This document shows, one piece after another, positions 1 to 10,130 of a DNA stretch of 21,856 nt. The notes below the pieces were generated by a model. It was not told the DNA's origin. It saw only the letters and a list, made by a program, of their open reading frames with translations, and made no database searches. The stretch is taken from positions 1 to 21,856 of the forward strand of contig JAGFNK010000786.1 in the NCBI GenBank assembly GCA_025769875.1, read 5' to 3'. Source of the stretch: Russula earlei (taxonomy: Eukaryota; Basidiomycota; Agaricomycetes; Russulales; Russulaceae). Within the stretch, counting starts at the first letter, position 1. Each line of letters starts with the position of its first letter. A program made the translations under genes and the position numbers.

Positions 1-857
1 CATGAAATGAATTGAAAACTTTTGTTCTTTATGTATGTATAGTATATACTCAGGCTCTTTTGAAAAAGCAACGTAACATGACCGAGATGTAATTTGGTTT
101 GGCTGGCTGAGTTATCGTGAGATCTTCAGACACGGTTTCTCCTGTTCCAGAGGTGATTCTTTGAACCACACCACAACCACAGACTCGCAAGATTGACTCC
201 CGAGATTATGTGAGCCATACACCCACACGCCTTCTAATTTGCCCCTGGCGCTTCTGTTCGGTCGTAGAGCCGCTTCTCAAGACAGTGAACCAGTCCACCC
301 TAAACAGCCTTGAATAATATTCTTATTTAAAGTGAATGAGTATCGTACAATATGAGTCGAGAAGCTATCGGTATGCACCAAAAGATGATGCAGATCTCAA
401 ATGTAAGTGGATGCGCTGTCAGAAAATAAGACCGTATCAACTGGCAAACTCACCAGGGGCTCGTGTTGGTGATCATGCGTTCGACGTACTTTCCATTAGA
501 TTAAAATTCAGAATGTATCGGTCTCACGAATCCAGTGTCAGTTTGTCGTGCACACCTATATATCCACTCGTGAGATTCACACATTGCGAGGTCCCTACAA
601 GGTAGCAACCAACTTGAAGTCATGCCGCCCGCCCAGATCAACTCACAAAAGATGACGGGTGTGCCACGATGATACGGCAGCGGCAAGGTCGTAAGACATG
701 GATGAGAGGAGGGCCATGTTATTATCGTGGTACGTGACAAAATTTGGCCTAAAAAGCTGCATGAACTGCCGTTTGTCCAATGGTGCGACGCGAAAAAATA
801 AATAGTCATGAAAGAAGAAATCCTGACGAACTTTGTGTTGGAGCTATAGAATTATAA
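1..857. other. Gene-free left edge
   Basis: I see no convincing gene here. The open frames (for example 336-605 on + and 501-809 on -) overlap on opposite strands, have no recognisable domain or low-complexity bias, and lack matching splice signals. The stretch may be intergenic DNA or flank of the decayed transposon to its right. Confidence 0.5.
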
Positions 858-883
858 CTCAGTCTTCTGTGTAAAAGACTGAG
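858..883. repeat. Perfect 9-bp hairpin, with a 12-bp palindrome just downstream
   Basis: CTCAGTCTT (858-866) is exactly complementary to AAGACTGAG (875-883), leaving an 8-nt loop. Twenty bases further on, 903-914 is a perfect 12-bp palindrome (TAATTCGAATTA). Both sit immediately upstream of the transposon relic that begins near 934, so they may belong to the end of that element. I found no matching inverted copy elsewhere in the window and no target-site duplication, so the assignment is inference. Confidence 0.6.
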
Positions 884-933
884 GGAAAAGACGAACGATA
901 ACTAATTCGAATTATTTACACGTACGGTCCGGA

Positions 934-1674
934 TTGTCCGTTCGCGCGGCATCTAAGCGGCTGCACGTCCAACACTTTGATCAGTCCGGGCAAGTTGGGG
1001 AAGAAACAAGGTCAAAACGCGCCCAACTTGCGGCAGAGCGGCAGAAACTAGAAAGTCGATCTGAAACACTGGGGGTGAACCTAGACGTATGCCGTCGAAC
1101 TCTCATAATGTTCCTGTGAAAATTATACCTGTCTGTGCAAATGGAGATGATCCTGCATTCTCCGTATGTTTTCCCGTAGGCATTGTGGCCATTGAATTGA
1201 TCCGGAATCAGAAACATTAAGCCTTTATTCCCAAGTTGAAAGATTATGAACGTGGACGCCCGCTCGATCGCGAGCATAAGCGAGAGGGTGATAGATACGG
1301 CACCTTCACCGAAGACGAAAAGATCACAGCCAAGTGGGAGAGCGCATCTATCGTTTCCAGATGATCCAAATTAACCATACAACCTACGATGCCAGACGCA
1401 ATGGAGATACTATAGATCCATGGACATATATCATGACAAAGACTTCAAAAACGGGCCCGCACGCCCAACCGTACTGGTATGCCGCATAACGGGGATATTC
1501 CATTGCTGCGTGTCGTCCTCGCATCCAAAATTGAAGGAGCGCGCGCTGCGCCCAACGAACATCCTGTGGGTGCGATGGTTCGGTATGAAACCTAGTCGAT
1601 ATTGCCAGGTGACCAGCAGGGGAGAGGGAGGAAAGAAAGAGGGCTGCTTGTACTTGAGGGTGGCTGACATCTAA
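934..1674 (+). pseudogene. Decayed C-terminal part of a large Agaricomycete transposon ORF (KDZ/Plavaka-like)
   Basis: Four coding-like segments follow one another in frames 1, 3, 2, 1. About 934-1075 reads as a charged helix containing RAQLAAERQKLESR. 1045-1364 contains FIPKLKDYERGRPLDRE. 1352-1486 contains NHTTYDARRNGDTIDP and then QPYWYA. About 1475-1674 contains GIFHCCVSSSHPKLKERALR and WVRWFG. From memory, the order NHTTYD-RR, HP-WYA, GIFH, LWVRWFG is a conserved block near the C-terminus of long ORFs carried by basidiomycete DNA transposons; I cannot say with certainty which superfamily. Breaks: an in-frame TAA at 1218-1220 and three frame changes, each consistent with loss of one base (one near the G5 run at about 1070). 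The usual continuation after WVRWFG is not visible, so the copy is truncated as well as broken. It is not CpG-depleted, unlike the repeat DNA at the right end of the window. Confidence 0.6.
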
Positions 1675-2576
1675 AGAAGCACGACCACTTTGAAAAGGTA
1701 TTCACCTCGAGGGCTCGCTGGAGGTCTTGCGAAGGCGAAGTTCAGTGAAGGCTACGCCCTGCGACATGCCAAAGGCTTCCATCGGAGCCTACGAGGATGA
1801 TATCAGGCACGCTGCATCCCACGCTTATGTACCGCACAAGAGGGGAAGGGACCGCTTGGTCTCGAGGCGGGGAGGGCGAAGTCAAGTCGACTCCACTGCG
1901 CGGACGCTGTGTCTTGCTCGGACAGAGTGCGTGGCCGAGGAAGTCTGGGAGAAAGGGAGTCCGTCGATCAAGAGAAGGACCAGCTCCGAGTCAATCTAGG
2001 GAAAAAAAACATCCGCAGAGGAGGCGCCACAAAACACCGAAGCATGAGTTGAATGAGTCGAAATTGACAGCGGACAGCGGAGGGTGTTGGTGAGAGTTCG
2101 GGAGATGGACTTCGAAAATATTTAGCACGGGCCTGGCCAAGCCAGATGGAGTTCCCCAAAGAAGCACCGCTTCGCCTGCCGACACGATCACCTTTTTGGG
2201 TAATTATCACACCATCTTTCCATCCGTGGAAAGAACGCACCATGATAATCAACGAACAGGTTTTGTCAGCGGCTGATGTGGACCACTCGACCTTCACGAG
2301 CCCGCTGTTTTCAAGCAATGCAACCCTGGCAACGTTGATGCATCAGCATCACCTTTGCATCCGAATCAACGCGAGGATGTATAGCCCAGCCCATCCTGAT
2401 CCAGGAGAGGAGCTGGAGAGGGGCCGATACTGATAGTATAAAGCCAATGGCTGCAGCTGTGCTCCCACTCCATACTCGCCGGTGCTGGTTACCGACAATC
2501 CTTCTGCATTTAATACGCCACTGTCTTGTTCAGACTCGGGCGACTTAGATCCAAAATCCACAATCCTACTCATACC
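1675..2576. other. Region with no defensible gene
   Basis: CpG-rich sequence with several overlapping open frames. On +, about 1690-1999 stays open but starts after a stop without an ATG, and 1797-2093 overlaps it in another frame. A short coil-like stretch (SLGERESVDQEKDQLRVNLG) in the third frame near 1940-2010 shows that none of the frames is clearly dominant. It could be further decayed transposon sequence, but I recognise no motif. Confidence 0.35.
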
Positions 2577-3010
2577 ATGCACAGCTCCGTTTTTGTCATA
2601 TTCTGCCTCACCGCTGGCATCGCTCCATCGTTCGCGCTTCCTTTATGTACGCCCACCACTTCGGGTTCCTTTTCTTCCAAGGAAGTTGACTTGACCTCGC
2701 AGACGTAAGAAGCCCGGAATCGTTACTGGACAAATGGAAGAATGTCTTTTCACAGACGAAGGGGAAGAAAGAGGGAACAACAATACCAATGCCATCGTCC
2801 AACCCGCCGCGGTCATCGCCCCGACGGTCACCGTATCGCGTGCCGTCGTCCGGGTCATTCTCATCGTCGTCCGGGTCATTCTCATCGTCATCCGGGTCAT
2901 TGCCGTCAGAAATGTCATCGATTCCCGTTTTGTTGTACCAATCGGCGCCTCAGGCTCAAACCACGCCTGCGACGATCGCCTCTTCCTCGAGAATGCAGGA
3001 AAGAATGTAG
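2577..3010 (+). CDS. Small secreted protein, exon 1 with signal peptide; downstream Ser-rich exon uncertain
   Basis: ATG at 2577 opens a classic fungal signal peptide: MHSSVFVIFCLTAGIAP, a cleavage-like SFALPL near residues 19-23, then a Ser/Thr-rich mature start. The exon reaches a good donor, GTAAGA at 2705, and a likely acceptor is TTTTCACAG ending at 2755, giving a 51-nt intron. After the acceptor the most protein-like frame is Ser-rich (SGSFSSS repeats, then SSIPVLLYQSAPQ) and stops at 3010. That frame needs a phase-0 join, whereas the GTAAGA donor is phase 2, so either another donor (GTTGAC, phase 0, six codons earlier) is used or one base is missing or extra. The literal phase-2 join gives an Arg/His-rich tail instead. 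Role unknown; secretion is predicted from the signal peptide only. The minus strand across the repeat reads an Asp-rich protein, a less likely alternative. Confidence 0.5.
2845..2907. repeat. Three tandem 21-bp repeats
   Basis: Three head-to-tail copies start at 2845, 2866 and 2887. The first two are identical (GTCGTCCGGGTCATTCTCAT plus C); the third differs at one base early (GTCATCC) and in its last bases. The unit is a multiple of three, so copy-number change would keep frame. On + it encodes SGSFSSS in one frame and RVILIVV in another; on - it encodes PDDDEND. Confidence 0.9.
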
Positions 3011-4239
3011 GAAAACAACAGAACAATTATTACGTATATGATGTGTTTGAACTCAGATGTGAGAGATTGGTAGTATACAAGCATGCAAGTCCCAAGTTCT
3101 CTATAGAGAACGAGGTTCTTAAAAATCGAATTTTCATGGTGGACCTGTGGGAAGTGCCAAATCTGTTGTTGCGGCAGTTGCCAACCTCCTTGAGCGATGT
3201 GCGGGCTGATCCTAGTAGTGATCGTCTAGGTCCTTGTGTATTACAACGAGACTCTGGATCTGAGCGGCCGACCAGACGAGGGAAAACTTGGCGTCCACGC
3301 TCGTGTCGGCCTGGTACTGTCGGACAGAGCGACAATCGACACGCCCCACGGGCAAAGAACACAATAGACAGGTCATTTTTTAGATGATTTTAGTTATTAT
3401 CAGGACGTCAATTCACAGTTATTATCATGACAAGTACCTCACACATTTCTAGGAAGCAACACACGCCCTTCCAGGCTAACGCGATGTACCGATAGCTACT
3501 CACCATCATGATATCGATGGTTCAGGTAAGCTTCGTCTTATTGGCGCAAAAAACTTTCAGTCTTCTCCAAGGCATGGGCTTCCCCTACTGGGCCGTCTTG
3601 AGTTCGCGAACCCGTCTCGAGAATGCCGAGGATTTGCAGCACTGCCGGTGATGCCCAGTTGAAGGGATTTCAATTCTCTTATCTTTTATCGAATCATGGC
3701 TGACTGTACAGTACCATAGTACCACATCACAATCACAAGGTTGTCCCGTACATACATCTGGTGGCAAGCGGCCGGAGCTCGAGAAGGCGGGTTTGAGGCA
3801 GGGGTGAGTCGACGCAGAAGTTTCTTCCATCTCCCGTGTCCCACCGTCCTCGATGGGTGATATCAACACGGATGGGGCAAGCAGATCAATCAATATTATG
3901 ATGCAAAACGATTATCGCGAGTGGCGGAGATGATGGGTAGAACCAGAATCATGCGGGAAGCGAGAAAAATATTTGCTCCCTGGCCAAGAGGGCACAGCCG
4001 ATGGTGGTGTGCTGTAGACGTCTGTGGGTGGACACGGTGGTATTCGTAGGGACTCATTTTGCATTGCAAGTCTGCTACAGCTCGAAATTTTCGTCGTACG
4101 TGAATGCGTAAGAGCGTGATGTATATGAAGATGTATGCTGTATATATGTGACGGGTGTGGAAAAGCGTCAAAAACGGAGAAAGATCATAATATCGAAATA
4201 TCCTATCTTGATGCTTTTCGCAAGGCGAAGAAACGAGAT
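3011..4239. other. Gene-free stretch
   Basis: No gene supported. Open frames on both strands are short, overlap, and lack introns or recognisable motifs. The only local structure I noticed is an 11-nt direct repeat, AGTTATTATCA, near 3391 and 3417. It presumably holds the 3' flank of the secreted-protein gene and the terminator region of the gene at 4240-5711. Confidence 0.4.
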
Positions 4240-5711
4240 TTAATGGGGGCCAAGGATCCCACTGCGTGAACGGTCACGCCACGGCCACCACAACCCACCA
4301 CGCCTTTCGTCCTCCAGTGCTTCCTCCTCCGTACCCGGTGGTCCACCGAGTCCTTCGACGTTCGCAAAAGAGACGTAGCCGTCGATGGTACGTAGCCTGG
4401 CAGAGGCACCCCGTGCATCAAAAGTCGGTGGAGTTGGAGGCGGCGTTACTTGTTGTCTCTGCCAGTGGGATTGTGGCTGTGACTGTTGGGTTTGATGAGG
4501 GCGGGTCGGTAATGGCACAGCCGTCATGGGGTGCGTATGGTTCCGAGTGCGCCCCCGTGTAGTTGCCATGTGCGACAATGATTCTGGGAGGATAGTGTAG
4601 GACGGCGGTGAAGGTGACGGTGAGGGCGTTAACGGTTGGTGGTTAGGAGTAGGAGAAGGAAGGGACGATGACTAGTGGAAGATAGGTCAGCGTGCTGTAC
4701 GATAGTATCAGAAACGGATGGAAGGGGGGTATCAAGGGACGATAGTAGGATAGAGCGACAAAAACGATGGCAGGGAGGGCGTGCCCACGCTGTACACGAA
4801 ACGGAAAGTCTCCGGAGGAAAGGAAGAGTAATATATGCTAATCGGGTACTTACCTCAGTGGAACTCCACGTTGACTCATGGTCTGCCTGGCGATCATGCT
4901 TTTGTGCAGCGGCCGTACTGCAAAGATAGCTCTCAAAGGGGTTTTGGGGCGCTGCACTGCGGTATGGGGAATTGCTGTGGCAAAGGGGTACGATAGGCAA
5001 TTTCTCCTTAAGACCAGACTCGTGATGGATAAGAGACTGCACGTCGGCGGAACTGGTAGAGGGGTGTTGGAAGGGTGGCATGGGTCGTTGTCGGTGCTGA
5101 GGTAGCTGTGCAAAGAGGAGGGACGAGTGATTAGGCTGGTCGTCTTCGTCATCACTCTCGGTACATGCACAGTGGAACATCTCGCCAGATGTGCTTGCTA
5201 TGCGGGCAGAACGGGACTCGGCACGAGGTATTCGGGAGCGGGGGGAAAGGGAGGCAGCTCGGTCGCGTCGGAGGGTCTCGCGAAGGAGACGCTCGGAACG
5301 GGACGAAGGGCGTTGTTGGCCGTGGGATGGTGGGTGTAGAGGTGCGGGGGAAGGAGCAAGGACTTGGGGGGACATGGTTAGCAAGGCGGGAAGCGCAGGA
5401 GAGGGAGGGGTAAAAAAGGGGGAGAGGAGAACGGAGGAGGAGCGATGAGGGGTTGCGAGAGAGGAGGTAATATAGTGGGGCGGAAAAAGTGCGTTTGCCT
5501 CGTTGGTTTGCGGAGTTGAAGTAATAGCCGGGTGGGTGTGGTTGTATGAGGGTGGATATGCAGGTGAGGATGGTGAAGGCGGCGCTCGCGGAGAAGGGCT
5601 GAGTAGAGAGCTGTGGGCTTTATGAGGGGGACCTGGTGACACACAAATAGACGGAGGGCGATTGGGAAGTTCAGACCGTGAACTGGAACGCGAACGATGG
5701 TGTTGATCCAT
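4240..5711 (-). CDS. Disordered basidiomycete-type protein of unknown function, two exons, intact
   Basis: Start ATG at 5711 (MDQHHRSRSSSRSELPNR). Exon 1 is 5711-4854 (286 codons) and ends at a perfect donor, GTAAGT. The intron is 4853-4672 (182 nt, long for this window), with CTGAC about 14 nt before a TAG acceptor; both boundaries are phase 0. Exon 2 is 4671-4240, giving about 429 aa with no break. Residues 1-135 are Ser/Pro/His low complexity; about 139-151 is a basic helix (SERLLRETLRRDR); about 181-191 is a Cys/acidic patch (CACTESDDEDD). Exon 2 ends in what looks like the constrained part: TPPPTPPTFDARGAS, then TIDGYVSFANVEGLGGPPG, an acidic stretch and GLWWPWRDRSRS. I recall similar blocks in uncharacterised mushroom proteins but know no function. 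No transmembrane or enzymatic motif is visible. The 858-nt exon 1 includes a possible 59-nt internal intron (donor GTACCG) that would break a better reading frame, so I left it out. Confidence 0.8.
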
Positions 5712-6046
5712 TTTGCACACGATTTAGCCGCACACGCACAGCCTACGGACAGGGCCTCGGCGTGGCCAACTGCGTGTGATATGCCTGTCTGTTGCGCCGT
5801 TGAACACAAGGCAGGTGATCTCTCGATATTCTTTATCCGGACGGGTTCTGTGCGCCTGGTGACCGTTTCCGACAAGGCAGTAGAGAGAAAAAGGAGGGAG
5901 GAAGAAGAGGAGAATACAAGAGAGAAATAAAATGACTGTTTGTCTGCCGTTGTTGATGAGTGAGACAGCGCGGGGGGATGAGCACCAAATTAGGCAATGG
6001 ACCCCAGATCTTGACACCGGATCGACCGATCCCCCAATCCATTTTC

Positions 6047-6057
6047 TTTTTTTTTTT
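6047..6057. repeat. Poly(dT) tract, T11
   Basis: A run of eleven T residues lies 336 bp upstream of the ATG at 5711. In fungi poly(dA:dT) tracts often mark nucleosome-poor promoter DNA; that role here is inference. Confidence 0.6.
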
Positions 6058-7015
6058 GCATTCCCACTCGCTCGCGGTCAGTCCGGGCATCGTTCCGAAT
6101 CGCCTCGCTCCCGCGTCAGCCACCCGCTTCTCGGACGTGCATTCAACGACATCGGCCCCACCCCGCAAAGACGTATCTACTGACCTCATCGACATACAGG
6201 AGCCACAATTCCTTGCGCGGCTCCTCCCCACCTTCCAACGATTCCTCGCATCGCATCCATCTCCCCATGGAACTGGGTCCGGAAGGTTCCGCCCGTTGGT
6301 TCCATTCCCGCCTTGCCCTACCCCTCCCTGCCCTTCGTCTGTTCGATGCCGCACTTTGTCGTTCAACGGTCGACGCCATCATCGAACTGTTCTACAACGT
6401 TTAGACCCTCACAACCTCATCACTGCCTTATACATTCCCAGGTGCCGCAACTCCCCCCGGATCTCACGCTTGTGTCCCGGATCCTGTTCCCGGTATGCTC
6501 CTGGCATGGAATATCCTTCATCCGAATCGCGTCTCGAGCCTCTGGCATCGACCCATATTTGAGATCGATTAAAGACGAACTCTCATTTCGAACTCTCATT
6601 TTCCGGCTCTCTTCGCTTTCTTTCGGCGTACATTCCTCCCTACCACCGAGTCTTAAGGGGTTTAGGGCTTGTACAGGGTGTCACTACCCTCTCAGCCGTT
6701 CATGTACAAAAGCTCAGGGGGCCCCTCAAGCAACAACTTCTATCCGGGGTGTGACCCCATCTTCTCTTCTCACAGTGACCCTCCTGCACGCGTGCACCCC
6801 CAGTCACAGGCACAGTGAGCGTGTGCATTGATTCGAAAGATGTTTGTCAGGTGTGAGTACTTTGACATGCAGTTGTCTCTTACTGGAATGACCGTTATGA
6901 TTTGACGCACTGTGCATCATCAGCAGACCCGCTTACTCATCCGGATTTCAGTGCCTGGAAATGGTTCTTACGCTGACCGTTTCCCCTTTATGAGCTGAAA
7001 TTCCCCGCTCACACC

Positions 7016-7624
7016 ATGGTCTCGATCCTCGCGGCAATGACGGTCTGGCGCCAATGGAGTCGAGACCTCAAAATCGAATCCACGATCTCAACATGCAAAC
7101 CTGTGAATCCCCAACGACTGACACGCTCAGAGGTCGCACTCACGTTCCTCAGTCCCTCGAATTTTCTGCTCGCGCATAGCATTTTGGCGCCACATATGCA
7201 AGCAAAGGGGACAACAACTTCTGTGACTTGCGGTTTTGGTCCACCGGACGCAATTCTGCTCTCTCGATCCGCACGGCGAAAAGAGATGAAGAGAAGACCT
7301 GCCCTTATTGGAAAAACCTTCGAGTGGGGCTGTGTGAATGATGCAATGTCTATGGCTAAAGTCGCGCAACGTGTGTTGGGGAAATGGCAAAAACTACGCA
7401 TCCTCAAGATCTTTCAAAAGGCATTGAGAATACTTGTCTCGGTAACGTGCAGTCGGGTTGCCATTGCGGAATCCGGCGTGACTATGCTCCGTCCGGGAAT
7501 TGTTCATTTCGCACTCCTTCATTCGAGTCGAACTCTGGGCGTAAAACCTCTCACCGCTCACCGAACCTGGCATCCTCTCGCGGAAGTCCCGCGTTACTGG
7601 GGGTGTGAGGCACTTGGGTGCTAA
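7016..7624 (+). CDS. Uncertain 202-codon open frame
   Basis: ATG at 7016 to TAA at 7624, uninterrupted. I do not recognise the product. It contains no signal peptide, transmembrane segment, repeat or catalytic motif I can name; a basic patch (SARRKEMKRRP) occurs around residue 85. The opposite strand is also open over 7009-7407, which weakens the case. A single frame of this length can arise by chance in GC-balanced sequence of this size. I list it because it is the longest frame in the 4.4-kb interval and has its own ATG, but I would not be surprised if it is noise. Confidence 0.2.
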   Translation: MVSILAAMTVWRQWSRDLKIESTISTCKPVNPQRLTRSEVALTFLSPSNFLLAHSILAPHMQAKGTTTSVTCGFGPPDAILLSRSARRKEMKRRPALIGKTFEWGCVNDAMSMAKVAQRVLGKWQKLRILKIFQKALRILVSVTCSRVAIAESGVTMLRPGIVHFALLHSSRTLGVKPLTAHRTWHPLAEVPRYWGCEALGC

Positions 7625-10130
7625 ATGAGGGAAAGATGAACCCACTGGTTACATCGCGTCATCGCCGCGAGCTAGGGGGATGTGTCGCCAGCCGTGCATC
7701 GTCGAAACCGACCTTCCATTTCAGCGAGTGAGCAAGGAAACGAACCAGGACTGAACAGAAAAGCGTGCGCGATCGGGGAAAACGAAGACGACGGTGACCG
7801 AGCGGAGGATCAGATGTGGAACACGATGTGAGACGGGACATTGCAGGGGTGAGGATGGTCGTCGCAGACCCCGCTTGACAACGACTACGTTTGGACGTAC
7901 AGGAGGGGCTTTGTACGGGAGTGCAACACCCCAAATCTGCGACAGTAAAATGTGGGGGGACTATAAATCATTAATCATTCGCCATCTACTGTGCAAGTTG
8001 CTCCGTTCGCGCCAGCCACTCTCATCCTCTCCAGGAAATGGAGTATTTGTGCGCTTATTTGGCTCTAGGAGGCATCTCATCCATGCGCAAGGAAGTGTTT
8101 GTGTTGTTCAGCTTGCGCTATATAATGATGTGAAGTTAGGAATTTCGTTGTGAAGTGCACGTGGTGTTTGTATTCTGTTGCTTGCACAAACGACACGACG
8201 TAGTTTTTGACATACTTCCCGTGTAGACGTTCTATGATACATCCCTTTGTACTCGACGTCGGAGACGCGCGCGAAAGAGCAAACAGGTTTCTTTACTTCT
8301 CTTCGCTGGCTCAGGCTAATGTTCAGTTCTCTGTTGCCGACCTCACAGCAATAACCTAAGAAACTCGCTTTGCACCCTGCGATTTAGATCTTGAATACCC
8401 GAGAGCCTTCACTTTTTGATTATCCACCTTGTAGTATATCCTGTTGCCCGTCGAGAGTGATGAAGCTTGCGATCGGTCTCGAACGACTATGCATGGTGTG
8501 AAACTACATCAAATGTCATGCCGTGAGCGTCTTCACTTCGATAATTTTAGGCTTAGGTTACAGTTGTAGCCCACTTCCTTGCAAGGCGCGCGCGCTTAGT
8601 GGACACGCATCGGTACGTTTGGAATATCAAATAGTAGAAAGGACGTCATAAAATTTTGCGGTCGATCAAGGGGTCCTGCGAAGTTGAAAAGCCGATTTTG
8701 TGGAGATGTACAAGCCATATCCAAAAAGGATTGGCAGCGCAACCAACATGCGCGCCCCGTCGGGTCGCGGTTGCGTTGGGGGATGACCAGCGTCGTTACG
8801 TCATTCTATACCCAATGCCGCCGTTCCGCCGCCATTTGAGAGTCCCGTCTGTTACCAGGTCTTTGTCTTGGTTGCTCGTATTGATTGTGAGGTGAAGGAA
8901 ATACTGCGTGAAGGAAACGAATACTTTTTACTGTCCGAGCTAGAATTACGTGTACCTGACCGCAAATGTCACATGGATGGTGGGGTCCGCATCAGCTGAT
9001 GCTGGCAGAGACCAGAACCTCAACATCTGGTTCGTCGGGAACTTTACCGGGGCCTTGCCAAAGTTTCAAAGACACGTTACAAGAGAACGATGGCGTTCTC
9101 ATGCCCTCACTGAATGGCTGGATCATGTTGTGATCCGGCATGTGACGCCATCGAGATGGGCGCGGGATCAGCGGTTTCGGCCGGTTCATTGAAATTGCAT
9201 TGATTGGTCACGTAAGTCGGAATTGGGGGTCCTTTTTCTTCTTTGGTGATTTTCGTCGCCTGGTCCCCTCCAGAACACGCACAAAAAACAGGTTCGGCGA
9301 GCGATGAGTGCACCATCCTCCCAGCGGCCTCGGACCTGAAACCCTGTATTGGTTTGACTACAGTAAAGTCGCTCGTACCTACGCTCCAGAAGTGATTGCC
9401 TACCGGATCATACGTCACACGAGCGCACACGAGCGCACACGAACCCAACACTTTTCTGCGTGCGTGAGGTCATACCGTCAAGTCAAGGACAAATGATATT
9501 TCGTTACCCAAAGGTCGCTCACTAACGAGGACGATGTCCACGCAGTGATTCCCCTTTGTTCTATATTTCCATTCTAATGTGGCGGCGCATGCTCTTGACA
9601 CATGTATGCCCCATAACACTAGTCGTATATGTGGAAGTTCCTCACATGTCAATGACCCCTTGAAACAGAAAGTTCTGTGGCGCTAGGGTATGAAGCTCCC
9701 TACGTCATGGACTCTTGGTGTCGAGATCGCTGCCGTCCATATCTTCATCAGGGTCCTAGAGCGACAATGGACGATGATTTGGGGGACAGCCTTTATATCA
9801 TATCGTGAGAGTCGTCAATACGTACCACGAGGCCAAGGCCATGCCGTTTATGAATACTTATGTTGCTGTGACCCGCTCACGTCAAGTTCGGAACCTCTAG
9901 ACCCGAGTCGAGTCGATTCCGTCTATTATTGTTCGGAGGGAAAAGAAATTTGTGCTGCCCAGTATAAATCAACTAGTTTGTGCATGCTATATGACTCCCA
10001 TCGGAATGGGGTAAGATAGTAAAAAAATAAAAAGACACCAAGGAGCGTATCTATATTCTCATGCATTTACAGATCCTTCCATCCGTAGAACAACGCAACA
10101 TATGAACACAGTGTCGGTTGCGTTCACTTC

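Larger units (their letters stand above)
5712..10130. other. Long gene-poor interval (4.4 kb)
   Basis: No gene I can defend. 5712-6570 presumably contains the promoter of the minus-strand gene ending at 5711, with an 11-T tract at 6047-6057. Both strands of 5960-6830 have sizeable Ser/Pro-rich open frames (largest on + at 5960-6562), but none has a clear start, conserved block or convincing intron. 7016-7624 holds a 202-codon open frame (separate entry). 7640-10130 has only short conflicting frames and a small 10-bp repeat, GAGCGCACAC, at about 9416-9442. No tRNA A/B-box pair, rRNA-like sequence or transposon motif was seen. Confidence 0.45.

Noticed and set aside
4850..5170. Second minus-strand frame inside the same gene, and a possible 59-nt internal intron with donor GTACCG
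   Set aside because: Removing it loses the better coding stretch (SLIHHESGLKEKLPIVPLC) and shifts into a frame that soon stops.
5378..5875. Minus-strand open frame rich in Leu/Pro/His overlapping the 5711 gene
   Set aside because: It is a shadow of exon 1 of the 4240-5711 gene in another frame; that gene has a clean start, donor and conserved-looking C-terminus.
6655..6670. Telomere-like GGGGTTTAGGG
   Set aside because: A single unit with no array; chance match.
9416..9442. Ten-bp repeat GAGCGCACAC, about 2.5 units
   Set aside because: Too short and isolated to carry meaning; ordinary microsatellite-like sequence.
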